DNA of 64,000 nucleotides from Chromobotia macracanthus (GCA_036877525.1 JAZGTH010000067.1:2506001-2570000), one strand, 5' to 3'. Numbered from the stretch's first letter, positions 49,118-62,010 are shown. Program-made: numbers and translations. Notes: generated from the sequence alone by a model not told the origin.

Positions 49118-51315
49118 GTGAGTTTCCTGTTGACGTACAGCAGGTAAATTACAGAGGTTAATTTATTTACAACATCAGTGAAGCAGATAACAAGGTAAGA
49201 GCGGACATCACAACCACCGGCTATACTGCTCTTACACTGATTTAGCACTAATCATCTCTGTACTGACGTTATTTTGTTTATATGCTTAAAATACTAAATG
49301 TTGCGTATACAAACCAGTGTTGTGCTGTGCATGTATAATTATCAGCACTTGGAATGCAACATGTTTAAAATTTCATGATGTAGAGGCAGTCCAAAAATGC
49401 AAGAGACATTTATAATTCATGAGGCCAACTTTATGATCAAAACTTTGTGATCACAACATGTCGCGTGTGTTTGTCTGTTGAATTATTCAACAGTTGTGCC
49501 CTTTTGGATGAAGGGACTTCATAAATAGTCCCTGTTTAATTGAAATACAAACACCATTACTACTGACAAAAATGTAGCAGACTTGTATGCACGCTGAAAA
49601 GATGTTGAAGTAATTTAATAAGGTGTAATTTAATTTACATGATCTATGCTTGTGATTTTAAGAAAGTATTATGGTGCGTCAAATTTTTCAAAGAGCATTA
49701 TTTACTTTTAAAAAATGAATGTGCAATAATATTTATGACCTGCAGTATTTATAATTAAAACAGTCTTTCCTTGTTTTGGAGATGCTGTGTAATCTGAGAG
49801 ATTGTTGTGGATCTCTTGACAGCTGGACATGCTTTGACTAATGGACATGTTTTTGCTGTGCGTTTTAGGAGGAAGATAAACGTCAGTTGCGAGAGACCTC
49901 AATGCATCCGCTAAACTCTGAGAGATATGTTCACACATTCAAAGACATCACCAATTTTTCTGGAACCATCAATGTGACGTATCGGTATCTTGCCGGAACA
50001 CCTTTACCTCGAAAAAGTAAGTGTGCTTGCCTTTGCACCCAGCTAACAATGAACATTGTCAGAACATTGGCTAATGTTCTCTAAAAGTTCTAAGAAACGT
50101 TGCATCAGATGAACATTTCAATTCGCTTCCTCCATGATTTTTCCATGTTTTTTTGCAGAATATCTCACTATTGGATTATCTTCTGTGAAACGAAAACGTG
50201 GAAACTACCTGTCTGAGACCATCAAGTCCATTTTTGACCAATCAAGCTACGAGGAGCTCAAAGAGATCGTGGTGGTGGTCCACTTGGCAGACTTTGACCT
50301 GGCGTGGTGTGAGAGTCTGGTTCAAGAAATCACAAGGAAGTTTGGACACCACATCATTGCGGGACGGCTGCTGGTGATCCACGCTCCAGAAAAATACTAC
50401 CCCTCTCTGGACGGGCTGAAGAGAAATTATAACGATCCTGAGGATAGAGTACGCTTCCGTTCCAAGCAGAATGTCGATTATGCCTTTCTGCTCAACTTCT
50501 GCACCAACCTGTCCGACTTCTACATGATGTTGGAAGATGATGTGAGATGCTCTCGGAACTTCCTCACCGCCCTAAAGAAGGTTGTGTCCTCCAGGGAAGG
50601 ATCTTATTGGGTGACGCTGGAATTTTCTAAACTGGGCTACATCGGGAAGCTGTACCACTCGCAAGACCTCCCCAGACTCGCCCATTTCCTGCTCATGTTC
50701 TATCAGGAGATGCCTTGCGATTGGCTCCTTATCCATTTCAGAGGCCTGCTGGCCCAGAAGGACGCGATCCGCTTCAAACCTTCTCTGTTCCAACACATGG
50801 GCTACTATTCCTCCTACAAGGGGGCCGAGAACAAACTCAAAGATGATGACTTTGAAGAAGACTCCCTTGATATTCCAGACAACCCACCTGCCAGTCTCTA
50901 CACAAACATCAATGTCTTTGAGAGCTACGATGCTGCCAAAGCCTACAGCAGTGTTGATGAATACTTCTGGGGAAAAGCTCCATCAACTGGGGACTTTTAC
51001 GTTATCGTGTTCAACAAGGCAACAAAAGTCAACAGAATGAAGATCATCACAGGAACGGATGATCGCCAGAATGACATTTTGCATCATGGAGCTCTGGAAG
51101 TGGGGGAGAAATTAGTAGGAACTAAGAAGGGGAGGCAGTGCTCCTCCTATATAACATTAGGGGAGTTTAAAAACGGAAACATCGAGGTGCATGATGTGGA
51201 CCACAAAATAGCTTTTGATATCGAGTGTGTTCGTATTGTGGTGACAGCGAGTCAGAAGGAATGGTTAATTATAAGAAGCATAAGCCTCTGGACTACACAA
51301 GCTGTGAGCCAATGA
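48989..51315 (+). CDS. mgat4c: mgat4c, GnT-IV/VI-family N-acetylglucosaminyltransferase (3 coding exons)
   Basis: Coding exons are 48989-49117, 49869-50016 and 50159-51315. Joined they give 1434 nt, or 477 residues plus stop, against 478 in human MGAT4C. Donors are GTGAGT and GTAAGT, both acceptors end in AG, and phases fit (0 then 1). The protein is a type II Golgi membrane enzyme of glycosyltransferase family 54: short cytosolic tail, membrane anchor about residues 20-36, a stem with NFS (72) and NVT (78) sequons, then the lumenal catalytic domain with the acidic EDD motif at 218-220 (inside LEDDVRC). From recalled family sequences, similarity to vertebrate MGAT4C is high throughout. GT54 enzymes add beta1,4-GlcNAc branches to N-glycan core mannose. 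The chicken relative was described as GnT-VI, while activity of the mammalian protein is poorly defined, so the exact linkage is uncertain. Non-coding 5' exons probably lie upstream; the promoter was not identified. Confidence 0.96.
49869..50016 (+). CDS. mgat4c: mgat4c second coding exon: lumenal stem
   Basis: The exon is 148 nt, entering in phase 0 after a GTTTTAG acceptor and leaving in phase 1 at a GTAAGT donor (50017). It encodes residues 44-92, including SERYVHTFKD and two N-glycosylation sequons, NFS and NVT, in a conserved stem segment. The split codon A|AA makes Lys93. Intron 1 (49118-49868, 751 nt) shows nothing else recognisable. Intron 2 (50017-50158) is only 142 nt, about half of it filled by the end of a palindromic repeat. 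Confidence 0.95.
50038..50104. mobile_element. Truncated MITE end inside mgat4c intron 2
   Basis: CCCAGCTAACAATGAACATT followed by AGAACATTGGCTAATGTTCT and GTTCTAAGAAACGTT is the terminal part of the same palindromic family. It occupies about half of the 142-base intron and ends about 55 bases before the exon 3 acceptor. Confidence 0.65.
50159..51315 (+). CDS. mgat4c: mgat4c last coding exon: whole catalytic domain
   Basis: One 1157-nt exon carries residues 93-477, from YLTIGLSSVKRKRGNYL to the stop at 51313-51315. Recognisable blocks are the family opening YLTIGLSSV, the KQNVDYAFLLNFC segment, the acidic EDD motif (218-220) at the expected site for metal-nucleotide sugar binding, QEMPCDWLL, and the well conserved SLFQHMGYYSSYKG region. 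A further NLS sequon is at residue 209. The C-terminal part with HHGAL and KEWLIIRSI matches the lectin-like end of MGAT4C. The last residues (TTQAVSQ) run slightly past the human end. No frameshift or stop is present, so the gene looks functional. Confidence 0.96.
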
Positions 51316-52630
51316 GAACTTGGAACTGTAGCTAAAGGCACAACTATCAACTGTTTCTATAGATTTAATTCTACATTTTCTAAATTATTTATTTTCATTA
51401 TCTTTATTTATTCCTCAAACGATTGGTTAAGCAAATTTAAAGGCAGTTAAAAGATTACACATTTCACAAGGACAGTTCTGACATCAGCTCTTCAGATTGC
51501 TTATTTTTCCTGTTTGAAGAAATTGGGCCTCGTTCACAAATAATTGTGTGTGTGTGTCCAGAGAAAGTTCACACAATTTTTTACCGGATTGACAACAGGA
51601 TCTTGCTCTTATTCTAATTTTAATTTACTTAACAGCATACAGAAGTAACAATGATTGTTAATTTTCTGATAGTGATGTATACAAACAGAGGACATCAGAA
51701 CTCAGTTTTGCTCATGTGTGGTTTCAGTTAAAAAAAAACAACGTTTTGTACATTTAGAACAAATTAAATACAAACTAATTGACGAATCGTGATTTCTGCC
51801 TGAAAACGCGTGCACACTGGTTTTATGCACACATGCTGTGTGTGCAGTTAGTTATTGAGGTTCATTCACAGTTCTTATTCCTGTAACATCTTCATTATAT
51901 ATCTGTAAAGTTTACATCAGAAGTGAAACTGTCTCGGCTCCTCTCTGCTCCTGGTTATGTTTGGTTCAGTATTTGACAAATCGAAATATCCTACAGTAGC
52001 ATAACCACTGACAATACAGCAGCTTGATTCAACAACTGCTTGAAGATGAATTGTAAACATTTCATTTCAGTGAAGTCATTTTTTTGGGGGTCATGTATTT
52101 GTTTCTCAGATCAAAAATATTTGCTCATCCTGTTGTCCTTTCTACAAGTACAGGGTCAATATTGCCTTGAATATACAATGTATTTTGGCCACATTTCATA
52201 CTGTCTCAGCATGAAATAACAGAGCTGTTATTCAAATCAACCTCAGCCAAAAGCCTCTCCTTAGTCTAGTCTTATTTGGTTTGTGGATTTCTTCAAATCC
52301 ATGTCATGCCACCCATCGCCCATCTTTTGAAGTGTTGTGATTGGCCAGTTCAGTGACAAATAAGGTAAACCCTTTTTCCCTTTCAGTATTTTCCTCCTGT
52401 TTTAGCTCAGCTCAGTTTAATCAGGGTAAATTGGATTTTGTGTGGCTTGCTCCCCCATAAAATGACACTGTCCAACTACAGATTTTTTAACCAAACCTCT
52501 GGCTAAACGTTTTGAACACCCAACTGTATTTTTATGCCATTGTATGAGTGTACAGTATGCCTAATTAAACACAACCCAGCCACAATTACATCAACATTAA
52601 CATTTGATTTTAATCAACCATCTAATTAAA

Positions 52631-52924
52631 GGCAGCATAAGTCATATTTTCAAGAAGTGTTTTTTGTTATGCTGGTTGAAACTTCACACCCTGGTAACAA
52701 TCACTATGTTTATATAAATATATATCTTCTGTGGAAGGATCATAAAATGTTCATCCAATCATTGCATTCGGTCCTGCTTGCCTTTCAAACTATGTATTTG
52801 CATTCCCCTACACACTATTGGTGGAGGCGGGGCTTTGTAGAGCACTCTGAAGGAAGGCCCAGATCTTATGCTTTGAAAGGTAGCTTGCTATCGCTAACCT
52901 CTCCGAAATTCCCCACCCTACCAT
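52631..52924 (-). repeat. Interspersed repeat family 2, inverted copy in mgat4c 3' UTR
   Basis: Read on the minus strand it has GGTAGGGTGGGGAATTTC, the GCGATAGCAAGCTA block, GCATTCAGACC-type sequence replaced by ACCGAATGCAATGATTGG, and AACCAGCATAACAAAAAACA. It matches the 3248-3570 copy along its full length. Confidence 0.65.
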
Positions 52925-53550
52925 TAATGTTCTTAAAAACGTTGGATTGAACTTGTCATATAAAAATGCAATAAGACAACTGTTTACATGACTTTGTAAT
53001 GTTTCAGAACTTGTTTACTGTATCTCCAGTTTTCATTTTGAGAGCAAAACTAAATGTTTTCTACATTTTGTCATGCAACTTTCATACTGCAGTTCACACG
53101 TGTTCAGAATACAAGCGTGAGATACAGACCGGATACAAACACTGCATGATACTTGCGATAATCTTTGCCAACACTCTGAATTGATTGTTAAATTCTCTGC
53201 ATCCACATACTGTCAAAAGTTGAGAAGCAAGTGAACTTTGCTGTGGTTTTCAGGAAGCCATTACTAGCATTTTCTCTCAGACTAGAAACATGTTACCTTG
53301 CTGTATACATTCATTTCCAACCCAGGCCAAAATTGCAGCATTTCCTGGTCAAATGTGCATAATTTACTCAATGAATTGGAAGTGAATCTTCTTGCCCATT
53401 TGTATTTGTGAATGATCTTTTGGATGTATCTCAGAATCTCTATGGCTATTTAAATTTCACAGTATGTTTTCAATAGTTTTGTAATGCTTTCTTGTGGGCA
53501 AAGCACACGTCCTTTTTAAATCGCCGGCTATGTTTTACGGCTGGGTGTGT

Positions 53551-53556
53551 AATAAA
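53551..53556 (+). promoter_or_regulatory. Polyadenylation signal AATAAA, candidate for mgat4c
   Basis: AATAAA is the first canonical signal on the plus strand after the mgat4c stop, 2.2 kb downstream, with a GT-rich element about 25 bases further on. No other plus-strand gene lies nearby to use it. Confidence 0.5.
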
Positions 53557-56500
53557 AATGCTATGAGTTAAAATACTGGAGGGTTTTGTCTTCATAAAAC
53601 AACTGAAAACAGTTTTGTTCCTGCATGAGCTAGGACAGAATGCTGCAGTGTTGGTATGCCTGTCAGTTTTGCAGTGTACTGTACTTGATTTGTAATTTTA
53701 CTGTACTGATGCTACATTACGATAGCTGAAGTCTCACATATTTTGGTGCGTAGGTGATGAGAATGTCATGATGTAGAGATATGTTATATGTGACAAACAG
53801 TGTGGGGGAAATATATTGTAAAATGTCAGTTTTTTTACATTTATAATTAGAACCGTTTTGTATACTGTACCTAAATATACATTGACTCAAGTGTTGAGTT
53901 GACAAAATTGAAGGTCATTTGATCATTGGAAATATGGATGTTCTAAAGCAGAAGCTATCTTCTGAGTCACAGGGTTTATACACCTCCTCCTGCACATACA
54001 CATTTCTTCTACAGTAAACTGGCTAGATGCAGAGTATCAACCAGCGCGGAAACCCTTTACTGTAATATCTGCGTTTGTGTGTATATAAGTTCAAACAACC
54101 CCGATCATTCAGAAATTCCCCGCTGTGGAATTAAACATAAGCTTGTGTGATAAAGCATATGAAGTAATTTTAGAGTCTTGAAATGATCACAGATGTCACA
54201 GATTCAATCAAATCAGGGCCCAAAGCAGTCACTGGCTCATGCATTATTTATTTGTTTATTCATATGCGTTGCATCATGTTAATACATTCAGAATGAATTT
54301 ATAGCGTTTGGGCCATTTGTGTTGATTTTTTTTTTCTGTCTACGTCACAGTTCATTGTTTCAGCTTGCAGAATTCTGTGCAAACATTTGTTCTTTTAAAA
54401 TGCTTATGGCTGTTGCAGGAGTTATACAGTTATTTCCGCTCTGTTCTGACTATTGAAGTGATTTTCAGATTTTAAATGAGCTTACAGACACGGGGCGTCA
54501 CAACGGTTCCTGCAGTATTGTACTGAAGATGCCCAGAATGCCTAGAAATGGCCCATATGATGCCTGGTAGCCTACAGTACAGAAGAGTTGTCGATTCGGT
54601 CACATTGTGTTAATTTTTGAATGTTACAATTTCCAACATGGTGATCATAAACTGACTGCTTGATACGATCATATATAAACGTTGCTTACACTTTTTTAAT
54701 ATTCTGAGTTAGAACCACAGCCAGACTGACTTTCATTTGCTTGAGCATGCAGTAAAAGACCTGCCAACATCATACACACTTTCATAAACATTCATAAACA
54801 TACTTTCTTCATGTCCAGAAGGAGGGACCTCCAGATCTGCATATCTGACGTACCGTATCTCAAAAGGATCATTACATTCATTAGATAAACACATTAGTAA
54901 CAGTTTGTGCTGCAGCTGTAGGAAATAGATTATTGCAGATCCAGCAGATTCCAGCTATTCTGAGGCGGTGTGGGAAAGCTGAGGCCGCAGCAGCAATGCC
55001 CTTCAAAGCGGAGTGGAACTAATGCTGAGGTGGGTCCATATGGCAGGCGAGATACGTGGGAAAGCATAGCTAATGTGCATTTTAAAAGGTGTCAGAATAG
55101 GCCAGAAAAACCAATATGCAATAATAACTCCTGAACCAGCATGCAACGCCTCCCCATCGATTCAAGGTTTCCATGGCAGCGCTTCTGCGTAAATAAGGGA
55201 GCGAAGCGCACATCAAATGATGTGAAACTAAAGCAGAGCAGCTTCTCTATTCCCGAGTGATCTACTGCACCGAAGAGCTCACACAATCTGATTCCCAAGA
55301 AGAAATCATTACGGATGTTAATACCTTCAGGGATGCGGGCAGAAGATAATAGGGAGGGAGTGGGAACCAATCGATTGTTTTTGACTCAAAAAGTTCATCA
55401 GGTTTCATTTGAGAGAAATTCTGCATCGATCGGAACTGAGTAAAAGTAGAGATTTATCAGTATCTATATATTACGTTGTTAATGTGACAGCACAGGGGCT
55501 TGGGATTTGCAATGAAAAGCATCTGTCTCTTCAGAAGAACTTTAGTCAGAATTATAAATATTTACTGTAGCTTTAAGACAGAAATAACACTATTTCCCAA
55601 ACCTCAGAGACAAAGTAGATGCACCAATAAATGCTTTAAATAGTTAATGACTTTGTTAAAGCATGTAAATAAAGCCAAACGTGTGACGGTGTTAAAGAGC
55701 TTTAAGGTGGTTCTGTGATGAATTAATAATACTGCACATTTACAATATTCATTCATAGCGTGTTAGATGTTTGCAGTACATACAAGAGCTGTCGTATACA
55801 TGTTTTATATGGTTTTATGTAAAATGGTACAGTAACTGTCAACAAAATAGGGCTGAACAATTTTGCTGCATTGTAAGTAATTCCAACTAAAATGGAATTT
55901 TAAAACAGGAACTTTTAACCATATGCTTAGATCAGACACTTCACTTCTGAAGGGAAATAATTACTCAATCATAATGTTAAAACATATGCGCTCATATGCT
56001 GGTCTTTATTAAAACCCAACACCTTACATCTTTTTGCAGCTGTCTGTGACCGCCAATCTCTTATCATTCTGACATTCTCAGCTATTTATTACAAATTCTC
56101 CTGCAGTAAATCAGACAATACATTACAGCCAATTACATGAATACAGTATCCATGGCTATTAACGTTTATATGGTCAGGCCGTAAAATGTCCACTTAACAG
56201 CCATCCGGTCCTGCCCCAGGAGAACAATCCGGACATGAATGTGACGATGGGATTTGTGGGTTTTTCGGCACAACATCCGTAAGCAATAGAGGATCTTGCT
56301 GGCATTTTATGGCTTTTTTTGAATGGTTTAAGGGTCCAGTGATACGGATGTCAGAAAAAACGTGATGAAGAGGATAGAAAAGCATGAACAGACTGATGGG
56401 TAAACAAAGAGCTGTAGAAAGATGTTTCCCCTGAGGAGCAGAGGAGCTCCAGAACAGAGATGTGGGTGATGAATGGTCTGTAATAAACCTCAAACTGTCT

Positions 56501-57634
56501 GACGGCCACTGATCTGAGGTCTCTTTGCGATTAGATGCTCTTGTGCTCACAGGGAAGCTGCTTTGACAGGGATGTGATCTGTGTGTTGATGTGTTTGGGG
56601 CGGGTGACTGAGACAAAAGGGCCACATTCCTTCATAACACCTCTACTCCCCTTGCTTTGAAAAATAAACATGTTTCACCACACAGGCCTGATGGAACGGT
56701 AAAGACATTTTCAGGAGAGCTAATTCTCATACAAAGCAACACAGTCAGTGTGAATAAAACAGGTGCGTTCAAGACTGCAAAACAGGCTTTTTTCTTTTTT
56801 AAATACAACACCTAAAATCAGCTTAAAGCCTCAATCTGACTTCTCTCTCTACTGCCATCTCTGTTTGGAACATAAAACTGCAGGTTTCTTTACCTCTCGT
56901 TATGAAAGTTTGGTCTAGGCCAAGACTTTTAATTCAGCAGAGATGAGACGATGGTTACTTACTGCTGCAGAAATGTGCCATTGCAAATGCATCACTGATC
57001 AAGTACAGCAACAGAGCAGTTTCATTTTTACCAGTCCTGATTCAGTACCCGCATAGCTGCAGATGTTGAGACTCACATGAGCCCAGAGGGAGAAAAGATA
57101 AACCTGGAGTAAAACAAGACCAGTAGTCCCGATAAAAACAAGACCTGTCTCAGGGCAGTCATTAGCTGGTTAGCACACTCTTAAACTGATAAGCAGGTGT
57201 TTATCTGCAGGCCTAGAAACACAATGCCACAGGTGCTGGAATGGGCCATTTTTGGCTGTGCTTACACTCCCCTGGGCCACCGCAGTTTAATACTTCATCA
57301 CTGCAATGCACTAAGGTGGAGACCCACATCTGGCTCTTCAAGCACTATCACGTTTCACTAGGGGCAGAGAGCTGGATCTACCTTCATCCAATAATTAGTC
57401 TCATTTATCCTTCTGCTCCCCTCGGAATGGTGCTCGAGGCTCCTGCCTGCTCCTCCACACAGCTTCCATCAGTCAACCATTAAAGTTTCAGAAGTGTTAA
57501 CTAGTATCAGATGACACCGTCTCAGTGGAGCTGCTGTATGAAGTTTGATGGTCATCACAGATCTCTGCCGTCTTAATGACAGTGACCTGAGTGAGTGATA
57601 AGGCACTCTAAAAAAAGTTTTGGAAAAGGGTTTG

Positions 57635-57838
57635 CCCAGCTAACAGGGAACATTCTCAGAATGTCGGCTAGTGTTCTCCCAACTTTAACATTAGTAGAGC
57701 ATTTAAATGTTATACATCAAAAATGTTATTCTTAAGGTGTTAGTGGAACGTTTTAAAAACATTACAGAATTCAAATGTTTTCAACATTCCTAGAACTCAT
57801 AACTTGCAAAACAATACTTTGACGGTTTTGTTACTCAA
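57635..57838. mobile_element. Palindromic MITE-like element, truncated copy F
   Basis: The left end CCCAGCTAACAGGGAACATT is intact. The interior runs to GGTTTTGTTACTCAAAG, after which the other terminal repeat is missing. Confidence 0.65.
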
Positions 57839-60800
57839 AGAATAACCATAAAAACAGTGTGTTAAAGATCAATTTTCAGGCAATGAGTCATTAAGCAAGA
57901 CTAATCCAAGTTCTCTCAGCAAGGGAGTAAACACCACACAAAACACAGATCACACCCACCAGCATGCAAATATTACACATCCATTAGAGATGTAACACCT
58001 ACATTTAGGAAGTTTCAGCACTCCACATAGCAACAGCAGAATTATGCCTCTGTTTGCTGAGGCGGCACGGGTGCTCTTCAAAGTGTGATGAGAGGACATG
58101 TTTTTGATGACAGTTCAATGAGCTCCTACTAATGTACTCCTGCACTGCAGCTCTCTGGCTCCTATTCTGTTGTTACAGCGAACCACTTTCGCTCTCTCTC
58201 CCCTATTACTGCAGCGTCCCTCTCCATTGTAACAGCCTTAATTAAAGATTAATCGCAGGGTTTTCCCTGCATGTAGAGTGAAGATAACTCATTTCCCAGG
58301 GCTCTTCTTTAAAAGCCCCTCACTGCCAGGTGAACTAAAAGCAGGAGAGAATTTGATGTTGTGGAGAACAAAGACAATCCAGCTGATCTGCTTTTCCTCT
58401 CTCTTACTGTAGGATGTATAATAACCAAGCAGAGACTGAAAATAGGAGGTGAGAATTTAAGGTTAGTTATTTCAGGTTTGGCAGAGGAGATTCAATCGTC
58501 TCATTTAAAACCCTGCACAGCAGCGCCCTCTCTCTCCTCCCGTGTGACAATTACTGTCACCGTCTCCATCCGGCCATGTAATGGCTCTGCTCGGAGAACT
58601 TCAGCTCTTTCTTCCTTCTCTGGAGGGAGCCTTTAAAACAGCACAGGAGAAGAATGAATTAGATTAGGTTGCTTTTTGCTTTAGAAATGTTGCTTTTTCC
58701 TCTATTCACGCTCGCACTGCAGTGTCGGTGTCTGAGGAAGAAATGCTGGTTTTTGATGACATTTTTTTTTTTTTTTAGTTATGGACACCGGGCCTGTAAC
58801 ATCAGTTGTCTGGTCCATTTTCTGCCTGAGAACCAGACTGACTGACATGAAGTGACCCATCACAGTTTGTTTAGTTTATACAACGCATTAAAAGCTGCTG
58901 TAATTTACTGGTGTGGAAAACAAATTTATTCAAATAAACGCACAGCAGTGTTAGCCTGTGAAATTAGTGGAAATTACACAGTCAAAAATCCGAATTTATG
59001 ACCATTCAAAAGTATCTTTATTTAGATATCTAGACATACCCAAATAAAAAATAAACTGTACCATAATACAATATACAGAAGTGCAGGATACACAAGCAGA
59101 AAATTATGCTTGTGCTGCTTGTTACGAAGCACCTCAAACAAAATTAAATAGAATTATACATTTTAAGTTTAATGCCACTAATTTCAGTTGCAAAACTAAG
59201 TTGCAAAGTGATCTGACCGTTATGCTCGTTCTATCAAGCCAGTAAACATGACTTTATTTCCAGGCAGACTGCTGAAGCTATGTAACACCAGGCAATTAGA
59301 CCGGAGCTGGCAGCTATGTATCTGAGGTGTCATATGTCCAGGTGACCTGTGGCCTGTTGGGGCATCACACCAGGCAATTAATTCTGAAGAAGTGTGGCTT
59401 GTTTTCACAAGGACTTGGATCTGTCTTTGCTTTGGGGGAGGTCACTTCAATTTAGTTCATTGCAAGAAGACAGTAAGTTGGATTAGATGAGTTTCTCCAG
59501 TTTGAAGCTGTCACTCTCTTTCATCTGAGCTGGGTAATACTGGCCATATGCCGGCTCTAATTATTTACTCTGCAGTCAGAGAACAAGGTCATGCTTGTTA
59601 TACTGTCATCCAATTTACACAATCAGATTCAATCCTCGCAATCAGATTTCTCACAAAGAGAACTAATCTCCTTCTTTCACATGTAATTATCTTGATGTAA
59701 CCGGCTGGTAGGAGATGCATCGTCCTGCCCAGATGAGGCACAAATGACAGTATTTTGCATCAGATGCAGGATGCAGCAGAGATCCACGGCTAAGTTAAAC
59801 TGTCAATCTGCGCTTCTACTGGAAAATTTAAGCTAAATTAAAGAGCTTCAGCACTGGATACTGGCCAAAACAATTAAGCAGTCCTAGCATGGACACAGCA
59901 GATGATGTTGAGGAGGACTGCATTTCCCTGATGTCCACCCACAGACTATGACCTTTCTCAGAGTTTGTGACATTTTTTCCATCAGTGAAGTCTATGCAGA
60001 GTTCACGCAATGAAATCCTCCACCACGACATGTAATAAATCCATGTATAATTTTAAGGCTGTAAGACTTACAGGTCAGTTGCATAAAGATATCAAAATGA
60101 ATTAAATAAATCTATTAATAAAACTCACATTCATACAGAAGATTTTGAGGGGCCAAATATCAAGCAGGCTGCAGCAAACAACTCACTCATCAAATAATCA
60201 GTGATCTGTACATACAGAGAAATGCTTGCTGTTTTCTTCTGTGGGATTGTGATGAAGGACACACACACACACTTCAGCAGTAAACAAGACAAGCAGCCAT
60301 ATGTGATAAATGCCTGCAGAAATGAAGGAAAAGCTGTTTAAACAAAGCTGCACACGTGCATCAATATAAAACTGTACTGCAGCTGAATGTTAACAGCTCT
60401 AGTTAGCCAAATTTTAACAGCGATGGTAATGATATCCAGTTACTGGCAATATCCAGCTGTCCATATTCATACACAGATCTAGAGAGAATCATTTCTGAAC
60501 CAGAGAAGCTCCATAACTAGAGCAAAATGAGTTCACCACAGCTAGTGTAAATATGACCATTTCCCCCCTGGTCACGTTTGGTAATTTAGGTTAAAAATCA
60601 GAGCCAAAACAACGTGACTTTGTATTCACAGAATAAATTACATCCTGTTTAAGCGTTTAAATGCTATCATTATTGAATTATCATATGCTTGTATTTCTTG
60701 GCAGTTTGCTTATGTTTGATATATTGTATTCTATTACAGTATAGTTTATAAACCGGGTAAAATAGTTGCATGTGTAAGTGGCACAGGGTGCAAAGCCCCT

Positions 60801-60856
60801 TTGTTTACCCACATGTCATTTGTATCTGGAAGGTTGTCTGAATAACGTCTTGGTGC

Positions 60857-60904
60857 CTTTGGAGATGGTTGTCTTTGGAGATGGTTGTCTTTGGAGATGG
60901 TTGC
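60857..60904 (+). repeat. Three-copy 16-bp minisatellite
   Basis: CTTTGGAGATGGTTGT is repeated three times, with C for T at the last base of the third copy and a C for the base before the first. Too few copies to suggest a function. Confidence 0.85.
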
Positions 60905-61396
60905 TGTATTACACTGTACTGCCATCTGCTGGTTGACACTGACAACTTGCTGTACATGCTAAATACAAATTTATTAGACAAACTTTTCTGTTAGTATAAA
61001 CCAATTAGATTGATCAGCAAAATGAATTTGCATGCATGATTATATTTGCAGCATTAAATGCATCAAGAAGATTCACAGTGCAGCACAGTGTCAAAAGGTT
61101 GAATCGTTCAGCACTTCTTAAAGCCATTTTACTTAACTGCATTTGTCTTTTTAATGGCCATTTAGAGAAATGAAATCAACAAGCGCTCTCTTCCGTTTCA
61201 TTAATGTAAGTGCTGAACAAATGAATGAGCATTTATCCGAGTCTGTTTAATAACTCATAAATCAACAGGTAATAATAACATTGCGTTTTAGACTTTTAGA
61301 GAATAAAGAATAATGGACGTAATCATCGAATAAAAGATAGCAAGACAAGGCTAGCAAGTTTATAAATATATGCGCGACTTCTTCACTTGTACCAAA

Positions 61397-61434
61397 TGAC
61401 GTCGTACGTTCCGCGTCGACTCTTGATGACGTCA
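61397..61434. promoter_or_regulatory. CRE-containing CpG patch
   Basis: TGACGTCA (61427-61434) is a perfect cAMP-response element and TGACGTCG (61397-61404) a near match 30 bases away. CpG is unusually dense between about 61375 and 61455 in an otherwise CpG-poor region. It lies about 0.6 kb beyond the nts stop codon, so it could be an enhancer or the promoter of an unannotated RNA. No function is shown. Confidence 0.35.
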
Positions 61435-61842
61435 TCACAGCGTACACCGGCTCGAATGTGTGCAAACAGATGTGTGAAATATTAAGGATGAAAATTTAGA
61501 TGTTTATGCATTATTTCTGACTCGGGGGTGATAAATTAATAAAACATTGAGCTGCCAGTAACATTGTCTTGATTATGATCTTTATGGAATAAAACTACAC
61601 ATAATAAGTATATTATGTAGAAGTATATTAAATATGTATTGTTCCTCATTTTAATATGGCAGAATTAAAAAATCTTATTGATGTGCAGCCTGAGAAATCT
61701 GAAAGATTTCTGACTCCAGGTTGCGTTATTTTAGAATGATAAAGAAATGATAAATATCATAGAGTTTTAATAAGTATGATTTAATTACATTGGAAGAAAA
61801 ATAAATACATTAAATATAATAAACTCTTGAATTGACTGCTTT

Positions 61843-61848
61843 TTTATT
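61843..61848 (-). promoter_or_regulatory. Polyadenylation signal AATAAA, candidate for nts
   Basis: Read on the minus strand this is AATAAA, about 165 bases after the nts stop codon. It would give a short 3' UTR ending near 61825, plausible for a small peptide precursor. Confidence 0.5.
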
Positions 61849-62010
61849 TACACTGTCCATCCCATAATGAAGAAGAGACAGACGTACGTTTAGCTGAAAC
61901 AATGTTGAGCTAAAGCAGCTTGGCTAAAACATAACACACGACTACTGTTGCTGTCGATGGTGACAGTGAGAACAGACACATTCACAAAATGTAAAAAATC
62001 TCTCCGGCTG

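Larger units (their letters stand above)
51316..53576 (+). other. mgat4c: mgat4c 3' untranslated region (predicted)
   Basis: The stretch after the mgat4c stop is AT-rich, non-coding and contains ATTTA motifs near 51.4 kb. The first canonical AATAAA downstream is at 53551-53556, followed at 53580 by a GT-rich run (GGGTTTTGTC), the usual cleavage and polyadenylation layout. ATTAAA variants near 52.56 and 52.62 kb could give shorter ends. A copy of an interspersed repeat (52631-52924) sits inside. The end point is inferred from signals only. Confidence 0.5.
53577..61824. other. Intergenic region between the convergent mgat4c and nts genes
   Basis: No coding exon was found. The visible content is a truncated MITE (57635), a 16-bp minisatellite (60857), a T-run near 58.76 kb and the CRE patch at 61.4 kb. 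Confidence 0.6.

Noticed and set aside
56194..56625. 143-residue minus-strand open frame
   Set aside because: Ser/Pro-rich random-looking translation with no family match or splice context.
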